64,000 nucleotides of DNA from Siphonobacter curvatus (GTDB lineage Bacteria; Bacteroidota; Bacteroidia; Cytophagales; Spirosomataceae). Of the stretch, positions 26,615 through 33,382 are shown piece after piece. The notes beneath the pieces are model-generated. The model did not search any database. It saw only the letters and a list, made by a program, of their open reading frames with translations, and had not been told where the DNA came from. The position numbers and the translations under genes are program-made. The stretch lies in assembly GCF_002943425.1 (NCBI RefSeq), contig NZ_PTRA01000001.1, positions 3,534,001-3,598,000 of the forward strand. Reading direction: 5' to 3'. How positions within the stretch are numbered: position 1 is the stretch's first letter; each line of letters opens with the position of its first letter.

Positions 26615-27819
26615 TGACTGGGCGTATCCCGAACCGGAGCTGAAGCGTGTACTTCCGCGTAGATTTTGGTAGTATACTCATCCAGCAATTCCAGGACCCG
26701 ATCGTGGTTTTCGCTCTGCACGATCAGACCTATATGGTATTCTTCCTGCATTCGCCACCAGATTTCGGGAGCTAGGTAACCATTCATATCCGGCCATTGC
26801 TCCCGGGCTAATGAAATAATAATCCCGGAATAGGTAGGCTTCAATTCAGGTAATTCGTACGTGGTACCCGCAGCCGTAGCCGTTTCAATGCGGGCCCATT
26901 CCCGCCACAGGTTAATGCCACTGGCGGCTTCCACCATTTCGGCCAGATGGGCACCTCCCACTCTGGACGCCGTTTCGAGAAAGTAAAATTCCCCGTCTTC
27001 GTGGCATTGAATGAATTCGGAATGACTGGCCGAGTATTCCAGGCCAAACGCCGTTAGTAGCTTTTCGTTGAAGGCTCGCAGGGCTTTCTCTTCGGCAGAA
27101 CCAAAGGGGGTTGTAACGGAGCGGAAGACCCCTCCCCCGTGAGCGACTTCCATCGGCGTACTCAGGTACTGGCTGACCCAGTTGAACTGTACTTTCCCCT
27201 TATACGTCAATGCATCGACGTGGTAGACGTGACCGGGCTTGAACTCTTCAACGAGAAACTCGTGTCGCCGGTCGCCCAAGCTATGAATGACCTGCCAGAG
27301 TTCATCCTTGTTCCAGACCTTTCGAATGCCCGCGGTGGAGGCTTCTCCCCGGGGTTTTATTACGACGGGAAAGGTGACGGAATCGGCAAAGGCATTGACT
27401 TCCGCATCGTTGAATAAGGCTGAAAACGCCGGTACCCGCAAGCCTGCTTCGGCGGCTTTCATTCGCATGGCCAGCTTATCCCGAAAGTACCGGGCGACGG
27501 TTTGCCCCATACCCGGCAGACGAAAAGTTTCCCGGAAAAAAGCTCCTTTTTCGACATCGAAATCATCGAGAGCTACGATCCGGTCAATCTTGCGACTTCG
27601 AAGGGCATACGCCAGCCCCTTCGCCGTATCGTTCAGATCCAATACCCCATGATCGGGTGTTTCGACAAAAAATAGTTCGTCGATGTGCGAGCGAAGCCAG
27701 GGTTTGTGTTCGAGTTTTTTCTCCGTCAGCAGATAGACCGTATTTCCGGCCTCCTTGCAGGACTTTAAAAATTCGTTTCCTTTAAAATACGTAGCAATAC
27801 ACAGAAAGGAGAAAGGCAT
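26611..27819 (-). CDS. ATP-grasp domain-containing ligase
   Basis: A 402-residue cytosolic ATP-grasp enzyme with the three-part fold. There is an N-terminal preATP-grasp domain (1-110, IATYFKGNEFLKSCKEAGNTVYLL; DRIVALDDFDVEKGAFFRE), an ATP-binding lobe (FPVVIKPRGEASTAGIRKV; HEFLVEEFKPGHVYHVDAL) and the catalytic end with FYFLETASRVGGAHLAEMVEAASGINL, which supplies the Mg-binding Glu and conserved Arg/Gly. The family makes acyl-phosphates and ligates amines (carboxylate-amine ligase). It diverges from an MFS transporter gene, an arrangement reminiscent of peptide ligase plus exporter. Substrate unknown. Confidence 0.88.
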   Translation of the reverse strand: MPFSFLCIATYFKGNEFLKSCKEAGNTVYLLTEKKLEHKPWLRSHIDELFFVETPDHGVLDLNDTAKGLAYALRSRKIDRIVALDDFDVEKGAFFRETFRLPGMGQTVARYFRDKLAMRMKAAEAGLRVPAFSALFNDAEVNAFADSVTFPVVIKPRGEASTAGIRKVWNKDELWQVIHSLGDRRHEFLVEEFKPGHVYHVDALTYKGKVQFNWVSQYLSTPMEVAHGGGVFRSVTTPFGSAEEKALRAFNEKLLTAFGLEYSASHSEFIQCHEDGEFYFLETASRVGGAHLAEMVEAASGINLWREWARIETATAAGTTYELPELKPTYSGIIISLAREQWPDMNGYLAPEIWWRMQEEYHIGLIVQSENHDRVLELLDEYTTKIYAEVHASAPVRDTPSH

Positions 27820-27940
27820 ACGGAATAAGGGATTGAGGTTTTGCTGAAACGCGGCTCCTTGAAGATACTGACTTTAGGTAAAAACCGTATCGATTCCCTA
27901 AAAAACCCAAGCCCGGCTTCTCGGCCCTTGGGATTTCAGT

Positions 27941-27948
27941 TACCTTTG
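27941..27948 (+). promoter_or_regulatory. Minus-7 box (TACCTTTG) abutting the MFS start codon
   Basis: A perfect TAnnTTTG box ends only four bases before ATG 27953, so the transcript would start at or very near the start codon and be leaderless. No minus-33 element is obvious. Confidence 0.45.
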
Positions 27949-27952
27949 CAGT

Positions 27953-29131
27953 ATGGATTCCAGCCCCGGTCAATCGAGTATCTATAGCTTCCAATTTTGG
28001 CTTCTGTGTGCCAGTAACTTCCTTTTCACCGCCAGCTTCAACATGATGATTCCCGAGCTGCCGGGTTACCTTTCTGCCTTAGGCGGCCGTGAATACGTAG
28101 GCCTGGTTATCAGTTTGTTTACGCTGACGGCCGGTATTTCAAGACCTTTTTCGGGAAAACTAACCGATACCGTAGGCCGCGTACCCATTATGGCCTTTGG
28201 GTCGCTGGTGTGCTTTGTCTGTGGGTTACTGTATCCCTTCATGAGTAGTGTATATGCCTTCTTGCTACTGCGGCTCTTTCACGGGTTTTCGACGGGTTTT
28301 AAGCCTACGGCTACTTCGGCTTACGTGGCGGATGTCATGCCCGAGGACCGGCGGGGTGAAGCCCTGAGTATGCTCGGTATTTCGGCCAGTATCGGCATGT
28401 CGGCGGGACCACCGCTGGGGAGCTGGCTAACGGCGGCGTTTTCGATTGATACCATGTTTTACGTTTCGTCGCTGTTTGCCTTTCTGTCGATTGGTATTCT
28501 GACGAATTTGAAAGAAACCCTCGAACGGCGGCAACGCTTTTCACCGCGACTGCTACTCATCAAGAAAAACGAAATCTTTGAACCCCGCGTACTGGCTCCC
28601 GCGGTGGTGATGTTGCTCAGTAGTTACGCGATTGGCTTAATTCTCACCATCGGTCCGGATCTATCGCTTTCGGTGGGCATTTACAATAAAGGTCTGTTTT
28701 TCATGACCTACACCATTTCGTCACTGCTGATTCGGCTGGTGGCGGGGAAAGCCTCCGACCGCTTCGGTCGCGTCAAAGTATTACGAATGTCGATTCTGGT
28801 GCAGGTTATCGCCATGTTAGGCCTAGCTTTTGCGGATAATTTGTACATGGTACTGGCTATGGCCTTTCTCTTTGGCGTTCCCTGGGGACTCAATACACCG
28901 GCTCTACAGGCTTGGACCGTCGATTTGGCGAATCCCTTGTACCGAGGCCGGGCCGTAGCCACCACGTATATCGCTCTGGAAGTAGGGATCGGAATCGGAG
29001 CTTTAACCTCGGGCTGGCTACACAATCATTTACGAAACAGTTATCAGATCAATTTCCTGATTTGCAGCGTGATTACCTCGGGAGCATTATTGTATCTTTC
29101 CCTCCGCAAATCACCCGCCCTGACGATGTAA
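27953..29131 (+). CDS. MFS transporter
   Basis: A 392-residue, 12-helix major facilitator. The A-like motif between TM2 and TM3 is GKLTDTVGRVPIM and its partner in the second half is GKASDRFGRVKVL. The drug/metabolite efflux type is suggested by size and by the LLRLFHGFSTGFKPTATSAYVAD segment around TM4. ATG 27953 is required for TM1 (SFQFWLLCASNFLFT), which begins about 12 residues in. It diverges from the ATP-grasp gene, with a 59-residue gene four bases downstream. An export role is plausible, cargo unknown. Confidence 0.92.
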   Translation: MDSSPGQSSIYSFQFWLLCASNFLFTASFNMMIPELPGYLSALGGREYVGLVISLFTLTAGISRPFSGKLTDTVGRVPIMAFGSLVCFVCGLLYPFMSSVYAFLLLRLFHGFSTGFKPTATSAYVADVMPEDRRGEALSMLGISASIGMSAGPPLGSWLTAAFSIDTMFYVSSLFAFLSIGILTNLKETLERRQRFSPRLLLIKKNEIFEPRVLAPAVVMLLSSYAIGLILTIGPDLSLSVGIYNKGLFFMTYTISSLLIRLVAGKASDRFGRVKVLRMSILVQVIAMLGLAFADNLYMVLAMAFLFGVPWGLNTPALQAWTVDLANPLYRGRAVATTYIALEVGIGIGALTSGWLHNHLRNSYQINFLICSVITSGALLYLSLRKSPALTM

Positions 29132-29135
29132 CCTT

Positions 29136-29315
29136 ATGACCTTTACGGAATATCTTACCCAGAAAAAAATAAACGCCCAGGCATTTCAGCAAGCTGAACC
29201 TGAGCGTTTTAAAGAGTGGGAGCAACTATTTGGACAAGTTCATCCCGATAGTTTTACGGCCCAAAAGAAATTCCTCATCAATCCGATCCGCCGCAAGTAC
29301 GGCCTTTCGGCTTAG
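29136..29315 (+). CDS. Conserved small protein (59 aa)
   Basis: ATG 29136 to TAG 29315 encodes MTFTEYLTQKKINAQAF to INPIRRKYGLSA. It is charged, probably all-helical, with no signal peptide. The blocks EPERFKEWEQLFGQVHPDSFTAQKKFL look conserved; I recall similar short proteins in other Bacteroidota but can name no function. It begins four bases after the MFS stop and ends three bases before the TerC stop on the other strand, so almost no DNA is left unused. Confidence 0.78.
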   Translation: MTFTEYLTQKKINAQAFQQAEPERFKEWEQLFGQVHPDSFTAQKKFLINPIRRKYGLSA

Positions 29316-29318
29316 GGC

Positions 29319-30119
29319 TTACTCTTTCTCACCCGTATCGGCATAATCCGGCATTTCCTGATCATTCAGCCGGACCATCTCCGTATTCTTCCGTAGTCGC
29401 ATGTTAATCAGCTCGACGGTCAGGGAGAAGGCCATTGCTACGTACAGATACGCTTTGTTGACTTCCTGGTGAAAGGCTTCGGCCACGAGCATGATTCCAA
29501 TGGCAATGAGAAAGGACAAAGCCAGAATCTGCAAGGTCGGATTTCGGTTGATGAAATCAGCAATGATGCCCGAAAAGGCCAGCATGATGCCCATTGAAAT
29601 CACTACGGCGATGATCATAATCCAGACATTCTCCACTAGGCCTACGGCCGTCAGGATACTGTCAATCGAAAATACGGCATCGACTAGTACGATCTGAATG
29701 ATCGTCGCCATCAGACTGGAATACTTGGCAGCTCCTAAAGAAGACTCGGCCGACGCTTGTAACTTATGGTGAATTTCGAGCGTACTTTTCCCCACCAGAA
29801 ATAATCCTCCACCCAGCAAAATCAAGTCTTTCCAGCTGATTCCCACGGGTTCGGTCGTGCCATGTTCAAGAATGAACGGTACTTCAAACAGTGGCGTCGT
29901 GAGTCGTAGTAGAGAAGTAATTCCAAAGAGGAGAATAATCCGAAATACCATCGCCAGTAACAGACCGATCGTCCGGGCCTGCTTTTGCTGAGCCCGTTGG
30001 AGTTTGTCGACAATGATGGAGATAAAGATGATATTATCTACCCCAAGTACGATTTCCAAAAACGATAAGGTCAGAAGACTAATCAATACGGCCGGTTCGG
30101 CCAGGTTCGGAAATTCCAT
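29319..30119 (-). CDS. TerC family integral membrane protein
   Basis: A 266-residue membrane protein with about seven to eight helices. The TerC signature is clear: SFLEIVLGVDNIIFISII near residues 19-36 and VLVDAVFSIDSILTAVGLV near 148-166, each with a conserved Asp in the membrane. TerC proteins are linked to tellurite resistance and, in better-studied cases (Alx, MeeF/MeeY), to manganese export during protein metalation. The hydrophilic C-terminal tail (about 240-266) is probably cytosolic. No other ter genes are present, so metal efflux is likelier than tellurite resistance. Confidence 0.92.
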   Translation of the reverse strand: MEFPNLAEPAVLISLLTLSFLEIVLGVDNIIFISIIVDKLQRAQQKQARTIGLLLAMVFRIILLFGITSLLRLTTPLFEVPFILEHGTTEPVGISWKDLILLGGGLFLVGKSTLEIHHKLQASAESSLGAAKYSSLMATIIQIVLVDAVFSIDSILTAVGLVENVWIMIIAVVISMGIMLAFSGIIADFINRNPTLQILALSFLIAIGIMLVAEAFHQEVNKAYLYVAMAFSLTVELINMRLRKNTEMVRLNDQEMPDYADTGEKE

Positions 30120-30208
30120 GATTCAGATGAATGTAATAGTATGATTGGGGACGAAGTTTCATTAAAAGCTTTATTCCAGCAGCAAGATATGGTACTGTCG
30201 GTACAATT

Positions 30209-30216
30209 TAGGTTTG
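30209..30216 (+). promoter_or_regulatory. Candidate minus-7 box (TAGGTTTG) for the SDR gene
   Basis: TAnnTTTG match 48 bases before ATG 30264. Its position argues for that start rather than the longer frame from 30141, which would begin upstream of the promoter. Confidence 0.35.
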
Positions 30217-30263
30217 GAATGGATTTTTCATTTAGGGAATGGACATCAACCTTGAATTTATAC

Positions 30264-31283
30264 ATGGCACGCAAATCTCGTTTCTTCTCTCTGGCCCTGG
30301 GCGTGGGTCTTGTATGGGCAGCCCGCCAGTTGGTACGCTATAGTCGACGTTTCGACGTTCGTAATAAAGTAGTACTCATTACGGGAGGGTCGCGGGGCCT
30401 CGGCTTGGTACTGGCACGTCAATTAGCCACCCAGCAGGCCAAATTAATTCTGGTCGCTCGTGATGCGGATGAACTTCAACAAGCCGAAGAATCGATTGCC
30501 GAACTGGGAGCAGAAGTCATCTCCATTGCCTGTGATATGACGAACCCTGCCGAAGTGGAGGATATGATTGAAGAAAGTCTCAATTACTACGGTCGCATCG
30601 ATGTACTCATCAACAACGCGGGTATTATTCAGATTGGCCCCGTAGACAATATGACGCTTCAGGAGTATGACGAAGCCATGGAAACCCATTTCTTCGGTCC
30701 ACTCCATGCGATTCGAGCCGTATTGCCACACATGAAGGCTCGTCAGGAAGGGCGTATCGTTAATATATCTTCCATTGCTGGAAAAGTAGCTGTACCGCAC
30801 CTGCTCCCCTACTCAGCCAGTAAGTTTGCTTTGAGTGGACTCTCCAAAGGATTGCGTACGGAACTTCTGCATCAGGGCATTCACGTCACGACCGTATATC
30901 CGGGATTGATGCGTACGGGTAGCCCACGGCACGCCATCGTGAAAGGAGAACATCAGAAAGAGTATGCCTGGTTTAAAATTGCGGATTCCCTCCCCTTACT
31001 GACGGTCAGTGCGGAACATGCCGCCCAACAGATTATTGAAGCCTTAAAGCAAGGAAGAGCGGAACTAACGGTGAGTGTACCCGCAAAACTGCTGGCTGCG
31101 TTGGATCATCTGTTCCCGGAGTTGGCAGCCGACATCTTTGGCATTACCAACCGATTTTTGCCTCAGCCCGTACCCGAAGCGGCCAATCCCCGCAAGCACG
31201 GGTACGAAGTGGAGTCAAAGATTACACACAATGGCATAACCCAGCCTAGCGATGAAGCTGCTGTGGAAAATAACGAGTTTTAG
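30264..31283 (+). CDS. SDR family oxidoreductase with N-terminal membrane segment
   Basis: A 339-residue short-chain dehydrogenase. The N-terminus (MARKSRFFSLALGVGLVWAARQL) looks like a membrane anchor. The Rossmann domain has TGGSRGLG for NAD(P) binding, an acidic CDM block, NNAG, the catalytic Ser in NISSIAG and YSASK for Tyr and Lys. The layout resembles long-chain 3-ketoacyl or sterol-type SDRs (DHRS7-like), consistent with a lipophilic substrate. A C-terminal tail of about 40 residues is low in conservation. The gene ends at a strong bidirectional terminator. Confidence 0.88.
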   Translation: MARKSRFFSLALGVGLVWAARQLVRYSRRFDVRNKVVLITGGSRGLGLVLARQLATQQAKLILVARDADELQQAEESIAELGAEVISIACDMTNPAEVEDMIEESLNYYGRIDVLINNAGIIQIGPVDNMTLQEYDEAMETHFFGPLHAIRAVLPHMKARQEGRIVNISSIAGKVAVPHLLPYSASKFALSGLSKGLRTELLHQGIHVTTVYPGLMRTGSPRHAIVKGEHQKEYAWFKIADSLPLLTVSAEHAAQQIIEALKQGRAELTVSVPAKLLAALDHLFPELAADIFGITNRFLPQPVPEAANPRKHGYEVESKITHNGITQPSDEAAVENNEF

Positions 31284-31295
31284 AAACGAGTTTTC

Positions 31296-31348
31296 AGTTA
31301 TACAAAAAAGGAGAAACAGGTCTGCCGTTTCTCCTTTTTTGTATAACT
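31296..31348. terminator. Strong bidirectional terminator (22-bp perfect stem)
   Basis: Arms at 31296-31317 and 31327-31348 are perfect reverse complements (AAAAAAGGAGAAAC / GTTTCTCCTTTTTT core) with a nine-base loop. It separates the convergent SDR and thrB genes. Confidence 0.92.
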
Positions 31349-31357
31349 ATAAATTCG

Positions 31358-32290
31358 TTAACCAATTACAACCGGGCCATTCTGATTGATGCTGGAAACG
31401 TAGATTTCACTTTCAATTTGTACGCTGGCAAAGGCCCGTTGCATCGCCTCTCCCACTTTTTTAGCCGTATCCCGATCTTTGCTCAGGGCAAACATGGATG
31501 GACCTGCTCCCGAGATACTACAACCCAGCGCCCCCGCTTCAATCGCCGCGTGTTTGACCTCGTCAAAACCTGGAATCAAGATGGAACGTACGGGTTCGAT
31601 AATCACATCAACCAAACTGCGGGAAATCAGTCCGTAATCACCCTTCATAAGGCCGGCTACCAGTCCAGCTACGTTACCCATTTGGGTAATGGTATTTTTC
31701 AGCGACGTTTCTTTCCGGAGGATATTGCGGGCGTCTCTGGTATTTACCTCAATTTGTGGGTGGACGATGGTCGCAAACAGCTCGGCGGGGGTATCAATCT
31801 TCACCACGTCGAGTTTGGGTTCGTAGCTGCGAATGGCAATAAAACCACCCAGCAAACTCGGAGCCACGTTATCGGCGTGGGGCGTACCGCTGGCAAATCG
31901 CTCGCCTTCCATGGCGAAAGGCAATAAATCAATTTGATCCATGGGTCGACCCATGAGTTCATTCAGAGCGAATACACCCGCTACGGAACTCGCAGCCGAA
32001 GAGCCGAGACCGCTACCCAGGGGCATTTTTTTCCGTAACTCGATACTAATCCCCTGGTTGGCATTGAGATGCTTGAGGTACGCCAGCATCGAAATACAGG
32101 CCGTATTTTTTTCCGGATCGAGTGACAATCGTCCCTGATCGCCTTCAATTTTTACGATTTCCAGGCCGGGCGTAACCTTTTTGCGGAGAATAATCTCATC
32201 GCCGGGATTATCGACGGCAAAACCGAAAATGTCAAATCCGCAGGCCACGTTGGCTACGGTCGCCGGAGCGAAGACTTTGATGGATTCCAT
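31358..32290 (-). CDS. thrB: Homoserine kinase
   Basis: A GHMP-superfamily kinase that phosphorylates L-homoserine, committing carbon to threonine. The 310-residue protein starts MESIKVFAPATVANVACGFDIFGFAV at ATG 32290; a longer frame adds five residues. The ATP-binding loop is KKMPLGSGLGSSAASSVAG and the C-terminal GHMP motif is ALGCSISGAGPSMFAL. The bifunctional thrA lies 6 kb away rather than adjacent, so the thr genes are dispersed here. Two candidate minus-7 boxes are upstream. Confidence 0.95.
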   Translation of the reverse strand: MESIKVFAPATVANVACGFDIFGFAVDNPGDEIILRKKVTPGLEIVKIEGDQGRLSLDPEKNTACISMLAYLKHLNANQGISIELRKKMPLGSGLGSSAASSVAGVFALNELMGRPMDQIDLLPFAMEGERFASGTPHADNVAPSLLGGFIAIRSYEPKLDVVKIDTPAELFATIVHPQIEVNTRDARNILRKETSLKNTITQMGNVAGLVAGLMKGDYGLISRSLVDVIIEPVRSILIPGFDEVKHAAIEAGALGCSISGAGPSMFALSKDRDTAKKVGEAMQRAFASVQIESEIYVSSINQNGPVVIG

Positions 32291-32331
32291 GAAGTAATTG
32301 AGCAAAACGGCCTTTTCAACGCGAGCCGTCC

Positions 32332-32366
32332 CAAAGATAGAGGGTGAGAAACTTCAAACAAAGGTA
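32332..32366 (-). promoter_or_regulatory. Two candidate minus-7 boxes for thrB
   Basis: On the minus strand TATCTTTG (32339-32332) and TACCTTTG (32366-32359) both fit TAnnTTTG, 42 and 69 bases upstream of the thrB ATG. Either or both could be used. Confidence 0.4.
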
Positions 32367-32370
32367 CAAG

Positions 32371-32512
32371 GAAGGTTTGGGGGAGTTTGATAGGGTTTGA
32401 GGGAGTTTAAGGTTTAAATCGATTTATCGTAGTACTAGCCTCAACCTTTAGACCTTTTTAAACCTATTCAAACTACTTTAAATCTCAAACTCTTTTCAAA
32501 CTTTAAACGGTA
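32371..32512. repeat. Inverted GTTTGA/TCAAAC-rich tract (family B, copy 1)
   Basis: The left part (32371-32420) has GGTTTGGGGG, GTTTGATAGG, GTTTGAGGGAG, GTTTAAGG, TTTAAA at about 10-base intervals. The right part (32439-32512) has the complementary pattern, CCTCAACC, TTTAAACC, TTCAAACT, CTCAAACT, TTCAAACT. Together they form a degenerate long inverted repeat upstream of thrB and at the end of the transglutaminase gene. I see no gene in it. Confidence 0.5.
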
Positions 32513-33382
32513 TCAAACCGGAATCACATCCACTCCTACTTTAAACGTCTGTTTTCCCGTACTGAAAACGATTCCCCTGAGCGGGGAGACGTCCCCGAAA
32601 TCGCGACCCCAGGCGGTGGTGATGTGTTTTTCCTGGGGTACCAAATCGTTGGTAGGATCAAAATCACACCAGCCTACACCCGGAGCGTATACCGAAACCC
32701 AGGCATGCGTAGCATCTGAACCCTGTAGTTTGGTCTTACCCGGCGGGGGCTGCGTTTCCAGATAACCGCTAATGTACCGGGCCGCAAAACCCAGACTGCG
32801 GAAACAGGCAATGGCCAAATGGGAAAAATCCTGACAAACCCCTTTCCGCTCTTTTAGCACGGTTTTGAGCGGCGTATGGATCGTCGTAAAGCCAGAGACG
32901 TATTTGAACTCCGTGTAAATTTTGTGGCAGAGCTGCCGGGCACTCTGGTAAAAGGACTGATTTTCAGAAAAACAATCGGCCCCAAAGTTGCGAATTTCTT
33001 CATCCCACTGCACAAACGAACTCGGAATCATGTATTCCAGCAACTGCGTTTTCAGGGCATGATTCGTGCGTAACTGCTCCTTCACTTCCCGATTGGTCAT
33101 GAATAAATCGGTAATGATCGACGAGCGGGTTTCAATCATACTCGTCGCCAGCACGGTCAGCTGCGTATGCGGCTGATGGATGGAAAAATGATGCAGGGTA
33201 TTACCAAAGTAATCCGTCCGCTGACTGATCTCATCGGGCATCGGCGTAATCTGTAAAGCGAAATTTGTACAATTCTGACGCGGTGAAATCTTTGGCATCA
33301 GGCAGGCAATGCCGTGATAGTTATTCACATTACCCGTATACGTATACTGCGTTTGATGAACCAGTTTATAATTCATTTTCAA
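32513..33382 (-). CDS. Transglutaminase-like cysteine protease family protein
   Basis: A 289-residue protein. The N-terminal beta domain (about 1-90, YKLVHQTQYTYTGNV) is the Bact_transglu_N type, followed by a transglutaminase core with the catalytic triad: Cys in RKGVCQDFSHLA, His in DATHAWVSVY and Asp in GWCDFDPTND. In COG1305 relatives this fold acts as a peptidase or amidase. It overlaps the ATP-grasp/alpha-E gene by 17 bases (or less if the ATG at 33376 is used), so both proteins come from one transcript. No signal peptide; cytosolic. Known as part of a conserved uncharacterised gene set with such ATP-grasps. Confidence 0.9.
   Translation of the reverse strand: MKMNYKLVHQTQYTYTGNVNNYHGIACLMPKISPRQNCTNFALQITPMPDEISQRTDYFGNTLHHFSIHQPHTQLTVLATSMIETRSSIITDLFMTNREVKEQLRTNHALKTQLLEYMIPSSFVQWDEEIRNFGADCFSENQSFYQSARQLCHKIYTEFKYVSGFTTIHTPLKTVLKERKGVCQDFSHLAIACFRSLGFAARYISGYLETQPPPGKTKLQGSDATHAWVSVYAPGVGWCDFDPTNDLVPQEKHITTAWGRDFGDVSPLRGIVFSTGKQTFKVGVDVIPV

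Noticed and set aside
29319-30119. Tellurite-resistance operon
   Set aside because: TerC stands alone; no TerD/TerZ-type genes nearby, so metal efflux is the more likely role.
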